Shown piece after piece: positions 33,134 through 41,162 of a stretch of 64,000 nt of DNA. This stretch comes from Actinocrinis sp035653575. Lineage in GTDB: Bacteria > Actinomycetota > Actinomycetes > Streptomycetales > Catenulisporaceae. Under the pieces are notes generated by a model that saw only the letters and a program-made list of their open reading frames with translations, was not told the origin of the DNA and did not search any database. Made by a program: the position numbers and the translations under genes. The stretch covers positions 1 through 64,000 of the forward strand of contig NZ_DASRBQ010000186.1 of assembly GCF_035653575.1 (NCBI RefSeq), given 5' to 3'. How positions within the stretch are numbered: the first letter of the stretch is position 1; the number at the start of each line of letters is the position of its first letter.

Positions 33134-34888
33134 TCAACTCGGCGGAGATTGGACGGGCGGGCGCTGGAGCGCGGCGCGTCCTTCTCGCGGCGGCCGGCCG
33201 TCCTGCCCGGCCGCCGCGCCGAGGTCCAGTTCGAACCAGACCACCTTGCCGTGCGTCGTGCGGCTGACCCCCCAGCGCCGGGCCAGCCGGCTGACCAGGA
33301 ACAGGCCGCGGCCGTTCTCGTCCAGGCCGCCGGCCTCGCGCAGGATCGGCAGGTAGTGGTCGTCGTCGCGCACCTCGCACAGCAGGGTGCTGGTGCGCAG
33401 CAGCCGCAGCTCGATCGGCCGGGTCGCGTACCTGATCGCGTTGGTGATCAGCTCGGTGGCGAGCAGCTGCGCGACCTCGCCGAGCGCGGACAGGCCCCAG
33501 GCGGCCAGGGTCTGCTCGACCAGCCGCCGGGCGCGGGTGACGGTGACCGGCTGGGCGGCCAGCAGCCAGTGGGCGACGTTCTGCGCCGGGATCCCGCCGA
33601 GCCGGGCGGCCAGCACCGCGATGTCGTCCTCGTATGTGTCGCGCTCCACGGTCGCGACCACCGCGTCGCACAGCGCGTCGGGGCTCAGCGACGGGGCGTC
33701 GAGTGCGCGCAGCCGTTCGCCGAGCGCGCGGATGCGCTCCTCGAGGTCCTGGCCGCGCTCCTCGACCAGGCCGTCGGTGTAGAGCAGCAGGGTGTCGCCG
33801 TCGCGGATGGTGATCTCCACGGTGTCGAACGCGACGCCGCCGACGCCGATCGGGGCGCCGGTGGGCACCTCGACCCGCTCGATCCGGCCGTCGCGGCGCA
33901 CCAGCAGCGGCGGCAGGTGCCCGGCGTTGGCCAGGACGCAGCAGCGCGCGATCGGGTCGTAGACCGCGTAGAGGCAGGTGGCCAGATGGTCGTCGCCCAG
34001 GCGCTGGGCCAGGTTGTCGAGCTGGCGCAGGATCTGGTCGGGCGGCAGGTCGAGCGCGGCCAGGGTCTGCACGGCGGTGCGCAGGTGTCCCATCTTCGCC
34101 GCGGACCGCGCGCCGTGGCCCATCACGTCGCCGATCACGATGGCCGTTCGGCTGCCGGGCAGCGCGATGGTGTCGTACCAGTCGCCGCCGACCTCGACCG
34201 AGGGATTGCCGGGCAGGTAGCGGTGCGCTAACTCGACGCCGGCCACGGTCGGCGGGGTGGCGGGCAGCACGTCGCGCTGGAGTTCGGCGGTGGCAGCCCG
34301 CTGCGCCCGGTACAGCCGCGCGTTGTCGATGCCGAGGGCGCCTTGCGCGGCGAGCTGACAGACCGTCAGCACGTCGACGTCGTCGAACGCCGGGCGGTTC
34401 GGCCGGCGCGTGAGCGTGACGCAGCCGAGCACCCGCCCGCGCACGAGCAGCGGTACCGCGAGGTACGCGCGGTCCGCGAGCAGCGGCCGCAGGTCGCCGG
34501 TGTGGTGGGTGCGGCACATGGCGACCGCGTGGATGTCGTCGACGCGGTCGAGGCCTACCGGCTCGCCGGTCGCCATGGCCTCGTAGCCCGGCCCGGCCGG
34601 GTACATCTGGTGCACCGCGCCTTCCGGTACGACGTCGCGCCAGAAGGCCGGCGACTCGTCGTGCGCGACGGCGACGCGGCGCAGCGGGCTGGCCGCGGTG
34701 GCGCGGGGCGCGGGCGGCGCGGGGGCCCCGTCGACGAAGAGGGCGTCGAGCAGGTGCACCGAGGCGAAGTCAGCCAGCCGCGGCACCATCGCCCCGGCGA
34801 GGCTCTCCGCGATGTCGACCGTGTCCAGGCTCGCGCCGATTTGCGTCGTGGCCTCGTTGAGGAACCACAACTGGTCGCGCAGGTCCAT
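33134..34888 (-). CDS. GAF - SpoIIE phosphatase - HATPase protein
   Basis: 584-residue signalling protein of a type abundant in streptomycetes. GAF sensor domain about 15-185. PP2C/SpoIIE phosphatase about 205-415 with metal and core motifs GGDWYD, GDVMGHG, NAGHLPPLL, LYTDGLVE and YEDDIAVL. C-terminal GHKL ATPase of the anti-sigma (RsbW-like) type about 440-555 with ATELITNAIRYA and DENGRGLFLVSRLARRWG. It probably dephosphorylates a STAS-domain anti-anti-sigma factor while also carrying kinase-like activity. GGGGGAAG lies before the ATG at 34888. It sits 49 bases downstream of a methyltransferase gene on the same strand. A STAS protein lies in this window at 54629. Confidence 0.92.
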   Translation of the reverse strand: MDLRDQLWFLNEATTQIGASLDTVDIAESLAGAMVPRLADFASVHLLDALFVDGAPAPPAPRATAASPLRRVAVAHDESPAFWRDVVPEGAVHQMYPAGPGYEAMATGEPVGLDRVDDIHAVAMCRTHHTGDLRPLLADRAYLAVPLLVRGRVLGCVTLTRRPNRPAFDDVDVLTVCQLAAQGALGIDNARLYRAQRAATAELQRDVLPATPPTVAGVELAHRYLPGNPSVEVGGDWYDTIALPGSRTAIVIGDVMGHGARSAAKMGHLRTAVQTLAALDLPPDQILRQLDNLAQRLGDDHLATCLYAVYDPIARCCVLANAGHLPPLLVRRDGRIERVEVPTGAPIGVGGVAFDTVEITIRDGDTLLLYTDGLVEERGQDLEERIRALGERLRALDAPSLSPDALCDAVVATVERDTYEDDIAVLAARLGGIPAQNVAHWLLAAQPVTVTRARRLVEQTLAAWGLSALGEVAQLLATELITNAIRYATRPIELRLLRTSTLLCEVRDDDHYLPILREAGGLDENGRGLFLVSRLARRWGVSRTTHGKVVWFELDLGAAAGQDGRPPREGRAALQRPPVQSPPS

Positions 34889-34937
34889 CCGTCCACTTCC
34901 CCCAGGTCGCCTGGCCCAAGCCCTGCGGAGGGTAAGA

Positions 34938-35633
34938 CTAGCCCCAGTGCTCCGGATCGGCGGTCTGCCGGCACAGCAGGAACAGCTGGATCTCCGGCTG
35001 CGCGGTGGAGGTCTCCGGGGCGTAGGAGACCACCTCCTCGTACGCGATCTCGAAACCCGTTTCGCGCAGCAGGGCCCGTAGATCGTCGCGCAGGAAACCG
35101 GTGACCCGGATCCGGCTGCCCAGGAACGGGATCGCCACATCATCGACGTCTGCTTCAACCATGGCGAGGGCGAAGTATCCGCCCGGGATCAGGATGCGTC
35201 CGATCAGCTTCATCGCGGTGCGCACCCGGGCGCGCGGCAGGTGCAGCAGCGAGAAGAAAGCGACTACGGCCTCGTATTGCCCGGGCTCGTCGGGCAGGTC
35301 GAGCAGGTCGCCGAGGATGAACGTCGCGCCGGGCACGTTGCGCTGCGCCAGTTCCAGCATGCCCGGGGCCAGGTCGAGGCAGGTGACCTCGCAGCCGGCC
35401 TCGATGAGCTGACGCGCCGTCGGCAAACCGGTGCCGGCGCCGACGTCCAGCACCCGGGCGCCGGGCCGCAGCCGCTCAAGCAGCTGCTCGGCGCAGGCCA
35501 GCTGGCCCTCCTTGTGCGGGAAGGCCTCGTCGTAGCGGGAGCCGATCTCGTCGTAGGCGTTGGCCTGCGCCGTTTCCCGGTCGAGCCACAGGCGATCGCG
35601 CTGGGCCGGTGCGGCAAGTCTCTGGACAGCCAT
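34938..35633 (-). CDS. Class I SAM-dependent methyltransferase
   Basis: 231-residue methyltransferase. Motif I is RVLDVGAGTGLPT, motif II is CEVTCLDLAPGMLELAQRN, and motif IV is YEAVVAFFSLLHLPR. The fold and length suit small-molecule methylation. The ATG at 35633 gives a normal N-terminus (MAVQRLAAPAQRDRLW); longer reading frames upstream are antisense to the oxidase gene. Divergent from that oxidase (76-base gap) and probably co-transcribed with the SpoIIE-type gene. Substrate unknown. Confidence 0.87.
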   Translation of the reverse strand: MAVQRLAAPAQRDRLWLDRETAQANAYDEIGSRYDEAFPHKEGQLACAEQLLERLRPGARVLDVGAGTGLPTARQLIEAGCEVTCLDLAPGMLELAQRNVPGATFILGDLLDLPDEPGQYEAVVAFFSLLHLPRARVRTAMKLIGRILIPGGYFALAMVEADVDDVAIPFLGSRIRVTGFLRDDLRALLRETGFEIAYEEVVSYAPETSTAQPEIQLFLLCRQTADPEHWG

Positions 35634-35709
35634 CGGGAATCCCCTCGTCGCGTGTCGCCGTCTGGTATTCACTATCAGAAGGCTGCCTGATGGGAAAAGG
35701 AGAGCTCGG

Positions 35710-37197
35710 ATGGACGCGGGTGCGGATTTGAGTCGCCGGGGCTTCATGCGAGCGCTTGGCGGCGCGACGGTGGGGGCAGGTGTGCTGGTGACAGGCTTCG
35801 ACAACGCCACCAGGGCGTGGGCGTCGGACACGGCGGGCGCGCACGGCGACGGTTTCGACCACGTGCCGCGCCTGGACGGCTGGCTGCTGCTCGATTCCGC
35901 CGATTTGGCGCCGTTCGAGGACGACTTCGGGCACATCGTGCACCGGGTGCCCGGCGCGGTGCTCGAACCCGGATCGGTGCGCGACATCGCGGCGATGATC
36001 GAGTTCTGCGGTCCGCGGCGGATCGCGGTGGCGCCGCGCGGCCAGGGGCACCAGACCTTCGGCCAGGCGCAGGTGTCCGGCGGCCTGGTGATCGACATGA
36101 GCCCGCTCAGTTCGATCACAGTAGATCCCGCCGCGCGCACGGCCACGGTCGGCGCGGGTGCGCTGTGGAGCGCGCTGCTGGCGGCGAGCACGGCGCACGG
36201 CCTGACCCCGCCGGTGTTCACCGACTACATCGAACTGTCGATCGGCGGCACGCTCTCGGCCGGCGGCCTGGGTGGCACGACGCACCACTTCGGCGCGCAG
36301 GTCGACAACGTCATCGAGCTCGAAGTCGTCACCGGGACCGGTGAGGTGGTCCGCTGCTCGGCCTCGCGCCACGCCGATCTGTTCCACGCGGCGCTGGCCG
36401 GGCTCGGCCAGGTCGGCGTGATCACGAGCGCGACCCTGCCGCTGATCCCGGCGCCCGCCTCGGCCAGGCAGTACACGCTCACGTTCCCCTCCGTGTCCGC
36501 GCTCACGGCGGCGCAGCGCAAGGTCGTGCGCGACGGCAGGTTCGACTGGCTGGAAGGGGCGGCCAACGCGGTGACCGGCGGCGGCTGGCAGTTCGTGCTC
36601 GAAGGGACCGCCTATTATGACGGCACGCCGCCGAACGACCAGACGCTGATCGGCGACCTCGGATACGAGGGCACGCCGCAGATCCAGGATTTCAGCTACA
36701 CAGACTTCGTAGACGACCTGGCGCCCGCCGTCGCCTTCCTCAAGTCCACCGGCGAGTGGTTCGACCCACACCCTTGGCTGAACATCTTCCTGCCCGACGC
36801 CGCGACCGACGCGTACGTCACCGGAGTAATGGACAAGCTCACCCTGGCGGACATCGGGGCCAGCGGCGTCGTGCTGCTCTATCCGGTGCCGAGCGGCAAG
36901 CTGCACGCGCCGCTGCTGCGCACCCCTGACAGTGAACTGACGTTCCTGTTCGCGGTGCTGCGAACCGCCGCCCCGGACACCGACGCGCTGCCCACGGCGA
37001 CGATGCTCGAAGGCAACCGTGCGCTGTACCTGGAGGCGCAGGCGCTCGGCGGCACCCAGTACCCGGTCGGGTCGATACCGATGACCAGCCGCGACTGGCG
37101 CATCCAGTACGGCGACGCGTGGCGGTTCTTCAGCGCGGCCAAGCATCGGTACGACCCGCACGGCATTCTGGCCCCGGGTCAGGGGATCTTCAGTTAG
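35710..37197 (+). CDS. Tat-exported FAD oxidase, cytokinin dehydrogenase-like
   Basis: 495-residue flavoprotein. The N-terminus has the twin-arginine motif SRRGFMRALGG and an Ala/Val-rich helix. The PCMH-type FAD domain about 75-260 contains RGQGHQTFGQAQ with His114, the position covalently linked to FAD in cytokinin dehydrogenases (GxGHS..GQA). SIGGTLSAGGLGGTTHHFGA and TGTGEVVRCS are also family blocks. The C-terminus WRFFSAAKHRYDPHGILAPG followed by QGIF matches the cytokinin-binding domain ending. It would oxidatively cleave cytokinins or a related amine outside the membrane. Specificity is inferred. Converges on the GH3 gene with an 11-base gap. Confidence 0.82.
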   Translation: MDAGADLSRRGFMRALGGATVGAGVLVTGFDNATRAWASDTAGAHGDGFDHVPRLDGWLLLDSADLAPFEDDFGHIVHRVPGAVLEPGSVRDIAAMIEFCGPRRIAVAPRGQGHQTFGQAQVSGGLVIDMSPLSSITVDPAARTATVGAGALWSALLAASTAHGLTPPVFTDYIELSIGGTLSAGGLGGTTHHFGAQVDNVIELEVVTGTGEVVRCSASRHADLFHAALAGLGQVGVITSATLPLIPAPASARQYTLTFPSVSALTAAQRKVVRDGRFDWLEGAANAVTGGGWQFVLEGTAYYDGTPPNDQTLIGDLGYEGTPQIQDFSYTDFVDDLAPAVAFLKSTGEWFDPHPWLNIFLPDAATDAYVTGVMDKLTLADIGASGVVLLYPVPSGKLHAPLLRTPDSELTFLFAVLRTAAPDTDALPTATMLEGNRALYLEAQALGGTQYPVGSIPMTSRDWRIQYGDAWRFFSAAKHRYDPHGILAPGQGIFS

Positions 37198-37208
37198 CCC
37201 TGGTCACC

Positions 37209-40200
37209 TCACCAGCCCTGCAAGCCGGCGCCGTAGGGATACAGGGGGCTTCCATTGGTGGTGGGCACGGTCTGGCCGGCCGCGATGTGCGCCCTGATAT
37301 CGGTCCGCTGGGCGTCGGTCGCGCCCAGATCGTAGGGCAGGTCCCAGTTCTCCACGGCGTCGGCGAGGATGTCGGTGCCGCCGGGGGTGAGGACCTGGTC
37401 CATGCCGGCGGGCAGCTGCCAGGGCAGCTTGCCGGTCGGCGCGTAGTCGCCGAAGAGCAGGCTCGCTGCGGCCGGGCCCATCTCCTCGCCACCGCGGTAC
37501 GTCACCACGATGGCGTCGGCGAGGCCGTTCCAGTCGGAGATGACATAGGGACGCGGCAGCACGAGCAGCACCACCACCGGGATGCCCTGGCTCTTGAAGT
37601 TCTGGATGATCGAGAGCTGGTCCGGCGGCAGGTACGGCTGTTCCTTCACCCAGTTGGTGGCGTGGGTGTAAGATGCCTCACCGACCGCGACGATCGCGAG
37701 TTTCGGCGTGGTCGGTGAGGTGTCCTGGTAGACGTTGACTCCGGCCTGCGCGGCCCTGGCCTTGATCGCGTCGAGGAAGTCGAGCGAGCCGTACTCGGAG
37801 TGGAAGTAGCTGGTCCACAGGCAGCAGGCCGGGCCGTCCGCGGCGCGGGCGCCGGTCACCACGATGCTGTCCCCGGAATTCAGTTTGACCGGAAGCGCGC
37901 CGTCGTTCTTGAGCAGGGTCATCGATTCGCGCGACGCCTGGTTGGCCAGGGCGGCGTACGAGGGCTGATGGAAGCGGAACGGCGCGTTGACCGGGTCGCC
38001 GTAGGGATTCTCGAACAGGCCGAGCTTGAACTTCACGGTGAGAATCTGGGTCACCGAGTCGTTGATCCGGCTCAGCGGCACGCTGGATGCGAAGCCGTCG
38101 ATCGAGAAGCCGGCGGCGCCGGGGTCTGCGCCGCCCATCACGTCGGCCCCGGCCTGGGCGGCGCTGACCCACGCGCCCGACGGCAGCCAATCTGTGGTGA
38201 TCAGCCCGGTGTAACCCAGATTCTGCCGCAGGTAGTTGATGATCGGCGCGCTGTTGCCCGCGCCGGCGCCGCTCGGGTCGAGGTAGGTCGCGCCGGCGTA
38301 ACCGGTCATGACGCTGCCGGCGTTGGCGTCGATCGCGGCCTGCCACGGGATCATCGTGTACTTGATCGTGGTCCCGTCGTAGGTGATCCCTGATTCGCCG
38401 CCCGCGCCCTCACCGGGCCAGTGCTTGACGGTCACCAGCACCGACTGGTCGTTGAGTTCCGGGCCGCCCTGCAATCCGGCGACCAGCGCGCGCACCTGCG
38501 CCGCGGCCACGTCGGCGTTCTCTCCGTTGCCTTCCTGGATGCGGGGGTAGAGCACCTTGGTGCCGAGTTCGGCCAGCGGTCCGAGCACGCCGCGCGCCCC
38601 GGCCTGGACCTCCTCCTTGCGCTGCATGTCGCCGAGCTTGTAGTCCAGCGGGTAGTCACGTCCGGCGGCCAGCGCGCTCTGCGCCGGGTACGTAGTCTGA
38701 TAACCCATGATGGTGTCGCCGGCGGCGATCGGCGGGATGCCGAGCCGGGTGCCGGAGGAGGCCAGCAGGTAGTTGTTCAGGTCGGCGGGCTGCGCCGGGC
38801 CGAAGATCCAGCCGGACTGCGGATAGGCCTGGTTGTTGTAGAACATCTGGTAGGCCTTCTCCTGCAACGTCATCCGGCTGAGCAAATCGTTGACGCGCAT
38901 GGAGACCGGATTGTGCCAGTCCTCGTAGGGTTCGATGGCGCCGTCCTTGTTCAGGTCGCGCATCCCGTTGATCACCGGAACCCCGTCGGCGACGGTGCTG
39001 ACGGTCGGCAGGTAGACGCTGAATCCGCGGATGTTGGAGGTCGTGGTCGCGCCGGATCCGGAGACCGCGACGACGAACCACTTGTAGGTCCAGCGGTCCG
39101 GCAGGTCCCAGGTCGGGGTGTAGCTGGTGCCGGTCGGCTCGGCGACTTTGGTGAAGAAATCGAGCAGGTTGCCGGAGGCCGTCCAGTCGTAGTCGGTGCG
39201 GCTGATGTTGATCCAGACCTGATAGTGCGCGGCGCCGGAGACCGCGGCCCACGTGAAGGCCGGCCGGCGCGTGTCGGTGACCATGGCGGCATCGGCGGGG
39301 GTGCTGAGGGCGAACTGTCCGGTAGTCGCAGGGGCCTTGGTTGGCGGGGAGAGGATCGTGGGAGTGGAGCCGGAGGTATTGACGGTGCCGTGGGCCTCGA
39401 ACTCCCAGAGGGAATATCCGTACCCTGTCGCGCGGGCGGTACCGTTGATCCGGACGTAGCGGCCGGCGCCGGACACGTTCAGCGTCTCGATGCCGCCTTT
39501 TCCGGTGGTGGTCGAGTAGATGGTGTTCCAGGCCGCGCCGTCATTGGAGACGTCGATGCTGTACGCGGTGGCGTACGCCGTCTCCCAGTTCAGCACAACG
39601 CAGGTGACCGTCGCCGGGCCGCCGAGGTCGACTGACAGCCACTGCGGGTCGCTGTACTGGCTTTCCCAGCGCGTGGTGGTGCGGCCGTCGAGCGCTGCGG
39701 CAGGCGCGTTGCCGCCGTTGTACGAAGAGGCCTTCACCGGCTGGAAGTTGGAGATCACCGGATCAGAGCACGTGCCGCCGCCGGTCCCTCCTCCCCCGCC
39801 GCTGCCCGCGCTGAAGACCTGGAACTCCCAGAGCGAGTAGCCGTAGCCGGTCGCGCGGGTCGTGCCGTACATGCGCACGTACCGGCCGGTGCCGGTGACG
39901 TTCAGCGTTTGCGTGCCGCCCGTGCCGGTGGTCGTGGAGTAGATGGAGTTCCACGTCGCGTCGTCCGCGGATACCTGGATCTGGAACGCGGTCGCGTAAG
40001 CGGCCTCCCATTGCAGGACCACCTGGCAGATGCTCTGGCTGGAGCCGAGGTCCACCTGGAGCCATTGCGGATCGGCGAACGCGCTCGACCAGCGCGTGCC
40101 GCTGTTGCCGTCGACCGCGGCGGATGCGGGAGTGCCCGCGTTCTCGGTGGTGGAGGCGGAGGCCGGCTGGTTGAGTGCGACGTTAGTGGTTCCGCAGGCT

Positions 40201-40742
40201 CCTGATCCGCCGCCGCCGCCGGACGTGGTTCCGTAGACCTGGAACTCCCAGAGCGAGTAGCCGTAGCCGGTGCTTCGCTGCGTGCCGTACATGCGCACGT
40301 AGCGGCCGGGGCCGGTGACGTTCAGGGTTTCGGTGCCGCCGGGACCGGTGGTCGTGGAGTAGATGCTGGTCCAGGTGGCGCCGTCGGCAGAGGTCTGAAT
40401 CTGGTACGCCTTGGCCGAGGCAGTCTCCCACTGGAGCACCACCTGGCTGATGGTCGCGGTCGTGCCCAGGTCGACCTGCAGCCACTGCGGATCGGACCAG
40501 GCGCTCTCCCAGCGGGTGCCGGTGTTCCCGTCGACCGCGAATGCGGCGGAGTTGCCGGCGTTGACGGAGGAGGCGGTCGCCGGTTTGCCCTGGGAGAGCA
40601 GCGCGGGCGCCGCGTGCGCGGCCGGACCGCCGGCGACGAGCGCGTACGCCGCCAGGCAGATCGCCGTGACGGCCGTTACCAGGACTCTGAGTGGATGGGG
40701 AAGGTGACTTCGATGCGCCGCGGCGCCGTGCGAGGCTGCCAT
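37209..40742 (-). CDS. Secreted GH3 beta-glycosidase with three discoidin (F5/8C) domains
   Basis: 1177-residue exported enzyme. The start at 40742 follows CGAGGAGTCGGC; signal peptide about 1-45. Three F5/8 type C domains (about 48-175, 183-315, 325-455) share the block IYSTTTGxGG...RYVRM and end in YSLWEFQV-type strands. An FN3-like domain (about 470-580) follows, then the GH3 domains (about 600-1177). The nucleophile is D851 in GLITTDWLPSG and the substrate-binding Lys-His pair is in TVKHWPGEG. The domain repeats are closely related to that in the GH16 protein, indicating module exchange. Likely acts on beta-glucosides or xylosides on insoluble polysaccharide. A GGAGAGCGCTCTCC operator lies 49 bases upstream. 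Confidence 0.9.
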   Translation of the reverse strand: MAASHGAAAHRSHLPHPLRVLVTAVTAICLAAYALVAGGPAAHAAPALLSQGKPATASSVNAGNSAAFAVDGNTGTRWESAWSDPQWLQVDLGTTATISQVVLQWETASAKAYQIQTSADGATWTSIYSTTTGPGGTETLNVTGPGRYVRMYGTQRSTGYGYSLWEFQVYGTTSGGGGGSGACGTTNVALNQPASASTTENAGTPASAAVDGNSGTRWSSAFADPQWLQVDLGSSQSICQVVLQWEAAYATAFQIQVSADDATWNSIYSTTTGTGGTQTLNVTGTGRYVRMYGTTRATGYGYSLWEFQVFSAGSGGGGGTGGGTCSDPVISNFQPVKASSYNGGNAPAAALDGRTTTRWESQYSDPQWLSVDLGGPATVTCVVLNWETAYATAYSIDVSNDGAAWNTIYSTTTGKGGIETLNVSGAGRYVRINGTARATGYGYSLWEFEAHGTVNTSGSTPTILSPPTKAPATTGQFALSTPADAAMVTDTRRPAFTWAAVSGAAHYQVWINISRTDYDWTASGNLLDFFTKVAEPTGTSYTPTWDLPDRWTYKWFVVAVSGSGATTTSNIRGFSVYLPTVSTVADGVPVINGMRDLNKDGAIEPYEDWHNPVSMRVNDLLSRMTLQEKAYQMFYNNQAYPQSGWIFGPAQPADLNNYLLASSGTRLGIPPIAAGDTIMGYQTTYPAQSALAAGRDYPLDYKLGDMQRKEEVQAGARGVLGPLAELGTKVLYPRIQEGNGENADVAAAQVRALVAGLQGGPELNDQSVLVTVKHWPGEGAGGESGITYDGTTIKYTMIPWQAAIDANAGSVMTGYAGATYLDPSGAGAGNSAPIINYLRQNLGYTGLITTDWLPSGAWVSAAQAGADVMGGADPGAAGFSIDGFASSVPLSRINDSVTQILTVKFKLGLFENPYGDPVNAPFRFHQPSYAALANQASRESMTLLKNDGALPVKLNSGDSIVVTGARAADGPACCLWTSYFHSEYGSLDFLDAIKARAAQAGVNVYQDTSPTTPKLAIVAVGEASYTHATNWVKEQPYLPPDQLSIIQNFKSQGIPVVVLLVLPRPYVISDWNGLADAIVVTYRGGEEMGPAAASLLFGDYAPTGKLPWQLPAGMDQVLTPGGTDILADAVENWDLPYDLGATDAQRTDIRAHIAAGQTVPTTNGSPLYPYGAGLQGW

Positions 40743-40790
40743 GCCGACTCCTCGGGACGGATGATGGCGGCGGAGCAGTCCGGAGAGGCT

Positions 40791-40804
40791 GGAGAGCGCT
40801 CTCC
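40791..40804. promoter_or_regulatory. LacI-type operator upstream of GH3
   Basis: GGAGAGCGCTCTCC, then AAA, identical to the GH16 site over 17 bases. It is 49 bases from the GH3 start, a position that would block its promoter. Confidence 0.7.
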
Positions 40805-40844
40805 AAATCGGAGGTAGCATCGCGCGATACGCGGCACTCGTCAA

Positions 40845-40932
40845 GGGCAATAATGTCGTGATTGCCCTGATTATTCTGCTCAGTTCAGCCCAAGCGCCGA
40901 AGCTTTTGAAGCGATTCCAGAGAGCGCTCCCC
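40845..40932. promoter_or_regulatory. Further dyads in the GH3/GH51-like divergent region
   Basis: GGGCAAT and ATTGCCC (40845-40851, 40861-40867) form a seven-base inverted repeat. AGAGAGCGCTCCCC at 40919-40932 is an imperfect version of the operator at 40791. The second site may extend control to the divergent GH51-like gene. The region 40743-41162 (420 bases) holds no other gene. Confidence 0.5.
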
Positions 40933-41162
40933 ATTTGGCGGCTCTCGTTCTTTCACGAGCGTCATGACAAGCGACGTATGAACGTCCGCAACCGCCACGA
41001 CCCTGGAACTGCCTATTCGACGGTATTCGACAGCGCGTTGATGCGGAGCGGTTTCCGGCCGCCACTGGGCTGGTGGACAAGTCGCCGAATTGCTCGTAAC
41101 CCGTGTGCGTGCGCGCCTTCCGACCGAGGCGCGAATCCCACCGGCCGGCAAGGAGTCGGGCT

